This document shows positions 35,183-43,470 of a DNA stretch of 55,168 nt, piece by piece. The stretch covers positions 132,118 through 187,285 of the forward strand of contig HF996868.1 of the NCBI GenBank assembly GCA_000432595.1, given 5' to 3'. The stretch is from Clostridium sp. CAG:710. Its GTDB lineage: Bacteria; Bacillota_I; Bacilli_A; RF39; UBA660. Each line of letters opens with the position of its first letter. Within the stretch, counting starts at the first letter, position 1. The position numbers and the translations under genes were made by a program. The notes below the pieces were generated by a model. It did no database searches and was not told the DNA's origin. It was given only the letters and a program-made list of their open reading frames with translations.

Positions 35183-36538
35183 TCACTTTCCTAAACAAAA
35201 TTGACTAAATAATTGGTCTAATAATTCATCAGTATATGTTGCGCCAATTATCTCACCTAGTTTTTCCCAGGCTCTTTTTATGTCAATTTCTACTAAATCT
35301 ACTGGTGTAGCATTATTTATTCCATTAAGTGCTTCTAATAATATGTCCTTTGCTTCCTTAATTAATGAAATTTGTCTAACATTATTCAAGTATTTATAAT
35401 CTTCTTTAGTTAATTCTTCTAAATTGAATAATTCTACTATTTTGTCCTTTAACTCATCTAATCCATTTAAATCAACTGTATTAGTACGTATTATATTTTC
35501 ATATGTAATATTTGATATATCAATTTTATCTGCTAAATCACTTTTATTAATTACCACTATTACTTTTTTATTCTTACAATATTCTAATATATTTTTATCT
35601 TCTTCAGTTAATTTTTCATTATTATTTAATACAATTATTACTAAATCTGCAGATTCTATTAAACTATAACTTTTGTTAACACCTATTTTTTCTACTATAT
35701 CGTTTGTTTTTCTTATTCCTGCAGTATCTATAATATCTAACATTACACCATTTATTGTTATACTTCCTTCTACTGTATCTCTTGTAGTTCCTTCAATATC
35801 TGTTACTATTGCCTTTTCTTCATCTAATAATCTATTAAGTAGACTACTTTTCCCTACATTTGGTCTTCCTATTATTACAGTTTTTATTCCAGAAGTTAAA
35901 ACTTTTCCGTTTTCGGACTCTTTTATTATTTTTTTTATTTCTTTAATGACATTTTCTATTTTAGGCTTTAGCTTCTCATTTGTCATTGTTTCTATGTCTT
36001 CATATTCTGGATAATCAATATTTACTTCTATGGTTGCTAGAATTTCTAATATCTCTTGTCTTAGATTTTTTATTAGCTTACTAACATACCCATCTAATCC
36101 ATTTAGTGCAGCTTTTCTTTTTGATTCTGTTTTAGCATTTATTAAATCCATTGTTGATTCTGCTTGTGATAAATCTATTCTTCCATTTAAAAATGCTCTT
36201 TTTGTGAATTCTCCTGGTTCTGCAAGTCTTGCCCCATTTTTTAATACTGCTTCTAATACTTTATTTGTAGTAGCAATACCGCCATGGCAATTAATTTCAA
36301 CAATATCTTCTGTTGTAAATGTTTTTGGTGATTTCATTACACTTACTAAAACTTCATCTAATAAATTATCTCCATCTTTTATATGCCCATAAGAAATAGT
36401 ATGTGATTCAACCTTTTCTAAATCTTTTCCTTTAAAAATACTATTTACTATTTTTATTGCATCAGAACCACTTACTCTAATTATTGATATGGCACCTACT
36501 CCTAATGTAGTTGAAATTGCCGCAATTGTATCATTCAT
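35183..36538 (-). CDS. mnmE: tRNA modification GTPase MnmE
   Basis: Dimeric GTPase that acts with MnmG. 451 residues from ATG 36538; an in-frame GTG 9 bp upstream overlaps the SD GGAG and was not used. An N-terminal folate-binding domain is followed by the G domain with GRPNVGKSS near 224, DTAGIRKT and NKSD. The C-terminal CLGK (448-451) carries the catalytic Cys. Confidence 0.97.
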   Translation of the reverse strand: MNDTIAAISTTLGVGAISIIRVSGSDAIKIVNSIFKGKDLEKVESHTISYGHIKDGDNLLDEVLVSVMKSPKTFTTEDIVEINCHGGIATTNKVLEAVLKNGARLAEPGEFTKRAFLNGRIDLSQAESTMDLINAKTESKRKAALNGLDGYVSKLIKNLRQEILEILATIEVNIDYPEYEDIETMTNEKLKPKIENVIKEIKKIIKESENGKVLTSGIKTVIIGRPNVGKSSLLNRLLDEEKAIVTDIEGTTRDTVEGSITINGVMLDIIDTAGIRKTNDIVEKIGVNKSYSLIESADLVIIVLNNNEKLTEEDKNILEYCKNKKVIVVINKSDLADKIDISNITYENIIRTNTVDLNGLDELKDKIVELFNLEELTKEDYKYLNNVRQISLIKEAKDILLEALNGINNATPVDLVEIDIKRAWEKLGEIIGATYTDELLDQLFSQFCLGK

Positions 36539-36609
36539 ATAACTCACTCCATTAAATTATAGTTATTTAAAATTTACTATATATTATATTTTAAAAGCTA
36601 TTTTGTCAA

Positions 36610-36637
36610 TAAAAATGGAAAGCTTTATTCGCTCTCC
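36610..36637 (-). terminator. Terminator of rnpA-yidC-jag
   Basis: Minus strand GGAGAGC-GAATAAA-GCTTTCC followed by ATTTTTAT. The jag stop codon is in the loop. Confidence 0.65.
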
Positions 36638-37239
36638 ACATATTTAATAACTACTGATCTGTTTGGTTCTTCTCCTGTGCTTTCAGTTTTTATATTTTTG
36701 TATTCACCTAGAATTGTATGAATTACTCTTCTTTCGTAAGAATTCATTGGATCAAGTTTAACATCCATTCTTGTTCTTTTTACATCTCTTGCGATGCTTT
36801 TCGCTAATCTTTCTAATTGATGTTGATGTTTTAATTTATATTCGCCAACATCTAAAGTAAACGGAAAATAAAATCCTAATTCATTGTATAAATATTGTTT
36901 TAAAATTAAACTTAATGCTTCTATTGTTCTTCCTTGTTTTCCTATTAATATATTGTTATTATCACTAAATATTGTTATTGTAGTCATTCCATCTCGTTGT
37001 TTAATTTCAAAATTACCTTTTATTCCCATTAAATTAATAATATTTGTTAATTCTCTCTTTATTTCTTCTAATATATCTTCTTTGGTAATTACTTCTATTT
37101 CTACTTTTTTTGCTTTAAAAAGTCCACCTTTAGTTTCTGTTTCGTTTATGTATATATCTTCTTCATTACACTTTAAGTTTTCTAATGCTGAAATCTTTGC
37201 TTCTTCCAAAGTTTTTCCTGAAAAATTATTTTTTTTCAT
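36625..37239 (-). CDS. jag: RNA-binding protein Jag (KhpB)
   Basis: 204 residues. An N-terminal Jag_N domain (FSGKTLEEAKISAL...TKGGLFKAKKVEIEV) is followed by a KH domain with GKQGRTIEAL near 112-121 and an R3H domain (NSYERRVIHTIL, TGEEPNRSVVIKY). KhpB works with KhpA in post-transcriptional control of cell elongation and division. It overlaps the end of yidC by 14 bp, the classical yidC-jag pair. Confidence 0.95.
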   Translation of the reverse strand: MKKNNFSGKTLEEAKISALENLKCNEEDIYINETETKGGLFKAKKVEIEVITKEDILEEIKRELTNIINLMGIKGNFEIKQRDGMTTITIFSDNNNILIGKQGRTIEALSLILKQYLYNELGFYFPFTLDVGEYKLKHQHQLERLAKSIARDVKRTRMDVKLDPMNSYERRVIHTILGEYKNIKTESTGEEPNRSVVIKYVESE

Positions 37240-38149
37240 GTTTTTTACCTCTTTTCACTAACAAATTTTGAACTACAGTAAATAAGTTTGTTGTTATCCA
37301 ATAAATATTTAGTGCAGAAGTCATAAATAATGACATTACTGTTATCATTATAACCATAGTTCTATTCATAATTGTAGCTTGCTTATTATCACCCATCGCA
37401 GCAGCATTGTTTTTAAATGAATAATATGTTGTTAGTCCTACTATTATTGTTAATAATAAGTATAAGAAGTTACCATGTTGTAATGCAATAATTGGAGTTG
37501 TTCCAAGTTGGAAACCAATAAAATGTTCTTCAAATATTGCTGGAACCCTATTTATTGCTTCTAAGAATCCTATAAATAAAGGCAATTGTATAAATGAGAA
37601 CAAACATCCAGATATAGGATTAACATTATATTTTTTATATATAAGCATCATTTCCTGATTCTTTTTCATCAATGATTCTTGATCTGTTTTATCTTTATAT
37701 TTTTTCTCAAGTTTATCAAGTTCTGGTTTAGCATTTTTTAACATTTCTGATTGCATTGCTGTTTTTCTAGTTACTGGGAATGCAATTAATCTTATTAATA
37801 AACTTACTATTACTAAGCTTAATCCATAATTTTTAACAATATTACCAATTTGAATAATTACCCATGCTAGTGGTTTAACAAATATTGATGTCCATAATCC
37901 TTCATATCCACCCGAATTTACTTTAAAATTTTTACATTCAGGAAGATTTTCTATATTTACCTTATTATCTTCATATATTTTTATTGTATCTTTATCTTTT
38001 GGTCTACATAATATGTTTTCAGTAAGACTCTGCCCTGTTTCTGGATTCCTTACTGCCTTTTTATCTTGGGTTGTTAGTGTTTTTGTACATCCAGTTAATA
38101 ATATTAATACTAGCAATATTACTACTAGACTTTTACGATTTTTTTTCAT
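37226..38149 (-). CDS. yidC: Membrane protein insertase YidC (SpoIIIJ/OxaA type)
   Basis: Inserts membrane proteins with or without Sec. The 307-residue Gram-positive form has a lipoprotein signal peptide with lipobox LTGC at about 18-21. Five membrane segments follow, including IVSLLIRLIAFPVTRKTAMQS with the conserved Arg of the hydrophilic groove. It overlaps rnpA by 17 bp. Confidence 0.96.
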   Translation of the reverse strand: MKKNRKSLVVILLVLILLTGCTKTLTTQDKKAVRNPETGQSLTENILCRPKDKDTIKIYEDNKVNIENLPECKNFKVNSGGYEGLWTSIFVKPLAWVIIQIGNIVKNYGLSLVIVSLLIRLIAFPVTRKTAMQSEMLKNAKPELDKLEKKYKDKTDQESLMKKNQEMMLIYKKYNVNPISGCLFSFIQLPLFIGFLEAINRVPAIFEEHFIGFQLGTTPIIALQHGNFLYLLLTIIVGLTTYYSFKNNAAAMGDNKQATIMNRTMVIMITVMSLFMTSALNIYWITTNLFTVVQNLLVKRGKKHEKK

Positions 38150-38486
38150 TTTTGTCTCCTTGATTAATTTTTGCTATTAAATTTTCAAAGCTTCTTTTTA
38201 AAGTATCAAATTCTACTTCTAATGATGCTTTCCTTAATATTATAATATAATCCATATTATTTTGGTAGTATTTTTTGTTTTTATCAACAATATTTCTTAT
38301 TTGCCTTTTAAATTTATTCCTACATACTGCATTACCAATTTTTTTCCCTACGGATATACCAAATCGATATCTATCTAATTCATTATTTTTATAATATATA
38401 ACAAAAAATTTATCTTTCACTACTCTACCTGATTTTAATATATTATCAAATTCATAGCTTTTCTTTACTCTATTAATTTTTTTCAT
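38133..38486 (-). CDS. rnpA: Ribonuclease P protein component
   Basis: Protein subunit of RNase P for tRNA 5' maturation. The 117-residue basic protein has the RNR-like signature KKIGNAVCRNKFKRQIRNI. SD AAAGGAG. It is preceded by a terminator-like hairpin after rpmH and overlaps yidC. Order rpmH-rnpA-yidC-jag is conserved in Firmicutes. Confidence 0.96.
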   Translation of the reverse strand: MKKINRVKKSYEFDNILKSGRVVKDKFFVIYYKNNELDRYRFGISVGKKIGNAVCRNKFKRQIRNIVDKNKKYYQNNMDYIIILRKASLEVEFDTLKRSFENLIAKINQGDKNEKKS

Positions 38487-38512
38487 AGAATGCTCCTTTA
38501 TTACATTGTACC

Positions 38513-38536
38513 AAAAAAAAAGCCACTTTTATAGTG
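38513..38536 (-). terminator. Attenuator-like terminator between rpmH and rnpA
   Basis: Minus strand CCACT-ATAAA-AGTGG-C followed by nine T. It would limit rnpA-yidC-jag expression relative to rpmH. Confidence 0.72.
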
Positions 38537-38540
38537 GAAT

Positions 38541-38660
38541 TTAAACTAATTTTTTACGACCTTTTTTTCTACGACTATTAATTATATTACCTTTAATTCT
38601 TGAAAAAAATCCATGTTTCTTTGCTTTTTTTCTATTATTTGGTTGATAAGTTCTTTTCAC
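38541..38660 (-). CDS. rpmH: 50S ribosomal protein L34
   Basis: Small basic protein of 39 residues, starting MKRTYQPNNRKKAKKHGF and ending RRKKGRKKLV. The start codon is GTG at 38660 with SD GGAGGTG. Most bacterial L34 proteins have 44-47 residues; here about five residues are missing from the middle (the SKNGR-like segment), with both ends conserved. A strong promoter lies upstream. First gene left of the origin. Confidence 0.96.
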   Translation of the reverse strand: MKRTYQPNNRKKAKKHGFFSRIKGNIINSRRKKGRKKLV

Positions 38661-38972
38661 TAATAACACCTCCAAACTAAAAGTCTCCATTATTATAATA
38701 GTGACTATACATTTTTGTCAATCTATTTTTTAATTTTATTTTATGCACAGAATTAACAGGCTTGTTTAAAAAGTTTTACTCTGTTGTGATTTAAAATCTG
38801 TGGAAAGTGTGGATAAGTTATATTTTCATTTATTTTATTGAGTATTATCTGTGTATAATTTTGTGAATTTCTTGTGAATAAAAATTTATTTAATATTTGT
38901 GCTTTATTTTTTCAACAACTTAAGTTACAATATCAATAGATTTAAATTCTTTATCCAGGGGGCGGTGATAAT
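38661..38972. other. oriC: Replication origin, upstream part (rpmH-dnaA intergenic)
   Basis: AT-rich 312-bp gap between divergent rpmH and dnaA. DnaA-box matches: TTATGCACA at 38741-38749 (plus, one mismatch), TGTGGATAA at 38808-38816 (minus, perfect TTATCCACA), TGTGTATAA at 38850-38858 (minus, one mismatch) and TGTGAATAA at 38873-38881 (minus, one mismatch). Strand switch of all flanking genes here supports an origin. The rest holds the divergent promoters. Confidence 0.88.
38692..38721 (-). promoter_or_regulatory. Promoter of rpmH
   Basis: Minus-strand -35 TTGACA (perfect), 18-bp spacer, -10 TATAAT (perfect), 32 bp before the start codon. Confidence 0.85.
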
Positions 38973-40349
38973 ATGGACGAAAAAGATATTTGGACATCTG
39001 TTCTTTCTAAAATTAAGGAAGAAATTAACTCTTTGTCTTTTCAAACTTGGTTTGAAGAAACAGAATTATATAGATTAGAAAAAAATGTTGCCAAAATTAT
39101 AGTACCTTTTGCGATTCACAAGACCCATATTATTAACAATTATAGAGATATTATAGTTGAAGGATTATATGAAGTAACTAATACAAATTATGAACTTGAG
39201 TTGTTATTAAGAGATGAAATTATTGAAGATACAGAACCTAAAGTTAATACTACTAGTGAAAATTCTAGTAATATTACTAGCAATTCAATTGAAATGCCTT
39301 ATATAAAATCAAATTTAAACTCAAAATATACATTTGAAAACTTTATAGTAGGAAATAGTAATAAATTTGCACATGCCGCGGCACTTGCGGTTGCGGAAAA
39401 CCCTGGAAAAATGTATAATCCGCTATTTATATATGGAAATAGTGGTCTTGGTAAAACTCATTTAATGCATGCAATCGGTAATTACATAAGTAAAAATAGT
39501 GATAAAAAAGTTTTATATGTCACTAGTGAACAATTTGTTTCGGACTTTATTGGAATTAATAAAAAGGATGAAAATGGTACTAATTTTACTTATGTTGATT
39601 TCTTTAAACAGAAATATCGTAATATTGATGTATTAATTATAGATGATATACAATATTTGGGTGGTGCTACTGAAACTCAGAAGGAATTTTTCCACACATT
39701 TAATACTTTATATGGTGATAATAAACAAATAATTATTTCATCGGATAGGTCTCCAGATGATTTAAAGATACTAGAAGATCGTTTAAGGACTAGATTTTGT
39801 TGGGGATTACCAGTTGATATCTATCCACCTGATTTTGAACTTAGAGTAGCGATATTAAAGAAGAGAATAGTAGGTGAAGCGATAAATAAAGAAATTCCTG
39901 ATCAAGTAATTGAGTATATGGCTTCTAACTTAGGAAGTGATATAAGACAACTTGAAGGTGCTGTCACTAGATTGGTTGCATATTCAACAATTATGGGCTC
40001 TGAAATTGATTTGAATCTTGCAATTGAAGCTCTTAAAGACTATATTAATAAAGGTGTCAGTGAAAAAAATAATGTAAATAAAATTCAAAAGGTTGTCGCG
40101 GAATATTTTCAAATATCCGTTGAGGATTTAAAATCAAAAAAGAGAAATTCTAATATCTCATTTCCACGGCAAATTGCTATGTTCCTGTGCAGAAAATTTA
40201 CTGATGAATCTTTTCCTAAAATAGGAATAGAATTTGGTGGTAAAGATCATTCAACTGTTATGCATTCTTGTGAAAAAATAGAAAGAGAAATTAAAACAAA
40301 CAAGGATTTAGCTGATACAATTGACAAATTAGAAAAAGATATCCACTGA
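38973..40349 (+). CDS. dnaA: Chromosomal replication initiator DnaA
   Basis: AAA+ initiator that binds DnaA boxes and opens the origin. The 458 residues show a domain I (about 1-80), a Ser/Asn-rich linker (about 85-115), the AAA+ domain with Walker A GNSGLGKTH near 155, and the C-terminal HTH with FGGKDHSTVMHSCEKI. The ATG follows SD GGGGGCGGTGAT. Boxes lie on both sides of the gene and inside the repeat block after gyrA. Confidence 0.98.
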   Translation: MDEKDIWTSVLSKIKEEINSLSFQTWFEETELYRLEKNVAKIIVPFAIHKTHIINNYRDIIVEGLYEVTNTNYELELLLRDEIIEDTEPKVNTTSENSSNITSNSIEMPYIKSNLNSKYTFENFIVGNSNKFAHAAALAVAENPGKMYNPLFIYGNSGLGKTHLMHAIGNYISKNSDKKVLYVTSEQFVSDFIGINKKDENGTNFTYVDFFKQKYRNIDVLIIDDIQYLGGATETQKEFFHTFNTLYGDNKQIIISSDRSPDDLKILEDRLRTRFCWGLPVDIYPPDFELRVAILKKRIVGEAINKEIPDQVIEYMASNLGSDIRQLEGAVTRLVAYSTIMGSEIDLNLAIEALKDYINKGVSEKNNVNKIQKVVAEYFQISVEDLKSKKRNSNISFPRQIAMFLCRKFTDESFPKIGIEFGGKDHSTVMHSCEKIEREIKTNKDLADTIDKLEKDIH

Positions 40350-40494
40350 TATTGTTTATAAATCCACAACTTATCAACAAGTTATCCACAGATAATTATT
40401 TAAAAATATCAATAATTATAAGGAAAAAATAAGTTATTAACAGTTTCCACTGTAATAATATAAAAAATATATTTAAAAGAAAGAAGGAATACAC
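40350..40494. other. Second DnaA-box cluster and AT-rich stretch (dnaA-dnaN intergenic)
   Basis: Tandem boxes TTATCAACA (40371-40379, one mismatch) and TTATCCACA (40382-40390, perfect), two bases apart, preceded by AATCCACAA. About 55 bp of AT-rich DNA follows and is a candidate unwinding element, the same arrangement as the B. subtilis dnaA-dnaN gap. SD GAAGGA precedes dnaN. Confidence 0.82.
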
Positions 40495-41619
40495 ATGAAA
40501 ATAAAAATTAAAAAGGAATTACTTTTAGAAAATTTAAATAAAGTTTCAAAAGCAATTTCAACTAAAAACTTAATTCCTATCTTATCAGGAATTAAATTTG
40601 ATTTAACTAAGGAAGGTTTAACTTTAACTGCATCTGATAATGATATTACAATTCAAACATTTATACCTGCGGATAATAAAGATATGGAAATAGAAAAAGA
40701 GGGTAGTATTATTATTCAAGGTAAATATGTATTGGATATTGTAAGAAAACTTCCTGATGAATTTATTAATATTGAAGTAATAGACGAATTAAAAATATTA
40801 ATATATGCAGAAAATAGTGAATTTAATTTGAATGGAATAAATCAAAAAGAATATCCTAATGTTGCATTAGAAAATAGTAAGAACTTTGTCAAAATAAATA
40901 CTAAGTTATTTAAAACTATTATTAACCAAACAGCTTTTGCGACTTCTACAGATGAATCCCGTCCTATATTAACGGGTATTAATATTAAAATAACTGGTGA
41001 TATTTTAGAATGTAGTGCAACTGATTCATATCGTTTAGCAAAAAAACAGGCTAAATTAAATGAAATAGCTGGTGAAACATACAATATTATAGTACCAGGT
41101 AAAAATATAGTTGAATTTATGAAAATATTGAATGAGGGTAATGAAGAATTAGAAATTCACATATTTAGTAATAAAGTTTTATTTAAACAGAATAATTTAT
41201 TATTCCAATCTAGATTAGTAAGTGGAAATTATCCTAATGTTAATAATTTAATACCTTCTGATTCATTCTTGAAGATTACTGCAAACTTATCAAATTTATA
41301 TGATGTAATAGATAGGGCAAGTATATTAACTTCTGATAAGGAAAAAAATATTGTTACTTTAGAGACAAATAAAAACTTATTAATTGTTAGATCTTCTTCT
41401 GCTGAAATTGGTAGAGTTGAGGAAAAAATGAATATTACTAAAGATAATGAAGAAGAAATTAAAATATCTTTCAGTGCAAAATATATGATGGATGCATTAA
41501 GGTCTTTTGAGGGAGATACTGTTGAATTAGCATTTGAAGGTGAAGTTAAACCTATTATTATAAAAGATGTTGAGGATCCAAATTTAACACAATTAGTGTT
41601 ACCTATTAGAACATATTAG
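40495..41619 (+). CDS. dnaN: DNA polymerase III beta subunit (sliding clamp)
   Basis: Ring clamp that gives processivity to polymerase III. 374 residues with three clamp folds. Typical stretches are SKAISTKNLIPILSGIKF, DESRPILTGI and the C-terminus IKDVEDPNLTQLVLPIRTY. It follows dnaA as in nearly all bacteria and has its own terminator. Confidence 0.98.
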   Translation: MKIKIKKELLLENLNKVSKAISTKNLIPILSGIKFDLTKEGLTLTASDNDITIQTFIPADNKDMEIEKEGSIIIQGKYVLDIVRKLPDEFINIEVIDELKILIYAENSEFNLNGINQKEYPNVALENSKNFVKINTKLFKTIINQTAFATSTDESRPILTGINIKITGDILECSATDSYRLAKKQAKLNEIAGETYNIIVPGKNIVEFMKILNEGNEELEIHIFSNKVLFKQNNLLFQSRLVSGNYPNVNNLIPSDSFLKITANLSNLYDVIDRASILTSDKEKNIVTLETNKNLLIVRSSSAEIGRVEEKMNITKDNEEEIKISFSAKYMMDALRSFEGDTVELAFEGEVKPIIIKDVEDPNLTQLVLPIRTY

Positions 41620-41627
41620 TTGATTTT

Positions 41628-41651
41628 AGCTCCTAAATGGAGCTTTTTTTG
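41628..41651 (+). terminator. Terminator of dnaN
   Basis: AGCTCC-TAAAT-GGAGCT followed by seven T. Confidence 0.88.
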
Positions 41652-41686
41652 TGGAAAAATATTTTAATCTACAAAATTCGGTTTAA

Positions 41687-41754
41687 TTCGACATAACAAT
41701 GTGCTAATATTTTGTCGTAATTTAGTTAAATTACAAAGAAATTTCTAGAAATTT
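41687..41754. promoter_or_regulatory. Operator-like region upstream of comK
   Basis: Two perfect palindromes: arms GTAATTTA/TAAATTAC with a 2-bp centre (41717-41734) and AAATTTCTAGAAATTT (41739-41754), centres 21 bp apart (two helical turns). Upstream are TTCGACA (41687-41693, reverse complement of the Spo0A box TGTCGAA) and TGTCGTA (41713-41719, one mismatch) in inverted orientation. Which protein binds is unknown. Confidence 0.45.
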
Positions 41755-41774
41755 AAAATGATTAAGGGGGAATT

Positions 41775-42224
41775 ATGAATTTTTATGAAATTAATGAGGA
41801 TACACTTGCAATAATACCTGTTGATAGCAAGAATTCAAAGGTTATAGAAGGGGATAATCAATATGTTGTTAGTAAATCAGCATATAATATTATGGATGAA
41901 AGTTGTCAGTATTATGGAAGTAGTTATTCTGGTAGAGTTACTGCCGCAAAAGATATCTTAAAATGTGCTTACAAGACTCCAATTTTAGTTGAGGAAACAA
42001 GGAAATTAATCTTTTTTCCAACAAAATCTTCTCAAGATGAAGATTGTTGCTGGTTTAATTGTAATACTATTAAAAGTATAGAAAAAAATGGCAAACAATC
42101 ACTAATAACTTTAAAAAATAATGAACAAATTGTAGTTGATTCATCTAAATTATCATTAGAAAATCAGATTTATAGATCTACTAAACTTGGATATATACTT
42201 CAACAACGTTCAAAACTCAAATAA
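41775..42224 (+). CDS. comK: ComK-family competence transcription factor
   Basis: The 149 residues align throughout with B. subtilis ComK. They start YEINEDTLAIIPV (YEVNGATIAVLP), then SCQYYGSSYSGR (SCRFFGSSYAGR), YKTPILVEETRKLIFFPTKSS (HKPPIMVDPSNQIFLFPTLSS) and LENQIYRSTKLG (FENQVYRTAWLR). ComK is the master activator of DNA-uptake genes. This protein ends about 45 residues earlier than B. subtilis ComK, losing the C-terminal tail. SD AAGGGGGA. It occupies the dnaN-recF gap where Bacillus has yaaA, between two terminators, so it is a single-gene unit. Confidence 0.88.
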   Translation: MNFYEINEDTLAIIPVDSKNSKVIEGDNQYVVSKSAYNIMDESCQYYGSSYSGRVTAAKDILKCAYKTPILVEETRKLIFFPTKSSQDEDCCWFNCNTIKSIEKNGKQSLITLKNNEQIVVDSSKLSLENQIYRSTKLGYILQQRSKLK

Positions 42225-42232
42225 AATGACAA

Positions 42233-42255
42233 AAAAGGCTAAAAAGCCTTTTTTT
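42233..42255 (+). terminator. Terminator of comK
   Basis: AAGGCT-AAAA-AGCCTT followed by five further T. Confidence 0.88.
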
Positions 42256-42267
42256 AATGCAAATTTG

Positions 42268-42276
42268 TGATATAAT
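42268..42276 (+). promoter_or_regulatory. Extended -10 promoter for recF-gyrB-gyrA
   Basis: TGATATAAT, an extended -10 (TGnTATAAT). The -35 region is only T-rich (the U-tract of the comK terminator). It lies about 70 bp before recF. Confidence 0.6.
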
Positions 42277-42304
42277 TAATATGTATGTATAGGACTATTA
42301 AAAA

Positions 42305-42349
42305 ATGAAAATAGGTGAAATTATGGGGTTTTTTGAGGTTTTAATTTGA
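42305..42349 (+). CDS. Possible 14-codon leader ORF overlapping the recF start
   Basis: ATG at 42305 reads 14 codons (MKIGEIMGFFEVLI) and stops at TGA 42347-42349, which overlaps the TTG start of recF (TTGA). AGGA lies 12 bases upstream. Such an overlap would couple recF translation to this ORF. Short enough to be chance. Confidence 0.3.
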   Translation: MKIGEIMGFFEVLI

Positions 42350-43470
42350 GAATTGATGAAATCAGTCTCCAAAATTATAGAAATTATGAGAAAATTAATC
42401 TTAAATTTAATAAAAATATAAACATAATTATTGGGGACAACGCTAAAGGTAAAACAAATATATTAGAATCCATATATTTTTTATCTATTACAAAGTCGTA
42501 TCGTACTAATGAAGATATAAATCTAATTAATCATGGTAAGAATTTTTTTAAAATTAAAGGCAAAATACATGACCAGAGATTAGTTAAAAAGCTTGAAATT
42601 GATTTTACTAATAAGAAGAAGATATTTTTAAATGGAAAAGAAGTTAAAAAGCTTTCAAATTATATCGGAATTTTTAATGTTATTATGATATCTCCTGAAG
42701 ATATTGAAGTTATTAAAGGTTCACCACAAATAAGAAGAAATCTTCTTAATATTGAACTTAGTCAGATTTCAAAAGAGTATATTGAAATATACAATGAATA
42801 TAATAAGCTTTTGAAAATGAGAAATGATTACTTAAAAATATTACAAACTAATAGTATAGCTGATTTTCGATATTTAGATATTATTACTGATAAACTTGTG
42901 GAAAGAGCAATTTTTATTTATCAATCTAGAAAAAAAATAATTGATTTTATTAATGATAAAATTACTGATATTTATAATAACATAATAAGTATTGATGGAC
43001 TAAAGGTTAAATATGTACCAAATATTGACTTAGTTGATTATGATTCTGAGGCACTCAGAAAAAAGGTTAAGCATACATTTTATAAAAATAGGCAAAAAGA
43101 AATAACGCTTGGAATGACCGTTTATGGGCCTCATAGAGACGATTTTGAATTTTGCATAGAAAATAACAACATAAAGTATTTCGGCTCTCAGGGGCAACAA
43201 AAATTAGCTGTAATAGCGTTTAAATTAGCTTTTTTACAATTGCTTGAGGAACAACTTGGAAAAACACCGGTATTACTTTTAGATGATGTTTTTAGTGAAT
43301 TGGATAAAAAAAGAAAGAATAAGCTTATTGAATATATAAATGATGCAGGGCAAGTTATAATTACAACCAATGATATTAGGGACATAAATAAGAAAAAAAT
43401 TAAGAGTTCAAAGATATTTGAAATAAAAGACAAAAAGATAGTGGAGAAAGGTGATAGTAATGGCAAATGA
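42346..43470 (+). CDS. recF: DNA replication and repair protein RecF
   Basis: SMC-like ATPase that helps load RecA at ssDNA gaps. The 374 residues show Walker A IIGDNAKGKTN near 33-43, signature GSQGQQKLAVIAFKLA and Walker B VLLLDDVFSELD. The start is TTG at 42346, with GAGG seven bases before; no ATG gives a better start. The 3' end overlaps gyrB by 11 bp, and the SD of gyrB lies in recF. Confidence 0.96.
   Translation: MRIDEISLQNYRNYEKINLKFNKNINIIIGDNAKGKTNILESIYFLSITKSYRTNEDINLINHGKNFFKIKGKIHDQRLVKKLEIDFTNKKKIFLNGKEVKKLSNYIGIFNVIMISPEDIEVIKGSPQIRRNLLNIELSQISKEYIEIYNEYNKLLKMRNDYLKILQTNSIADFRYLDIITDKLVERAIFIYQSRKKIIDFINDKITDIYNNIISIDGLKVKYVPNIDLVDYDSEALRKKVKHTFYKNRQKEITLGMTVYGPHRDDFEFCIENNNIKYFGSQGQQKLAVIAFKLAFLQLLEEQLGKTPVLLLDDVFSELDKKRKNKLIEYINDAGQVIITTNDIRDINKKKIKSSKIFEIKDKKIVEKGDSNGK

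Noticed and set aside
41645..41774. Classical ComK boxes (AAAA-N5-TTTT pairs) upstream of comK
   Set aside because: I could not find a convincing AAAA-N5-TTTT pair; only the palindromes described were clear.
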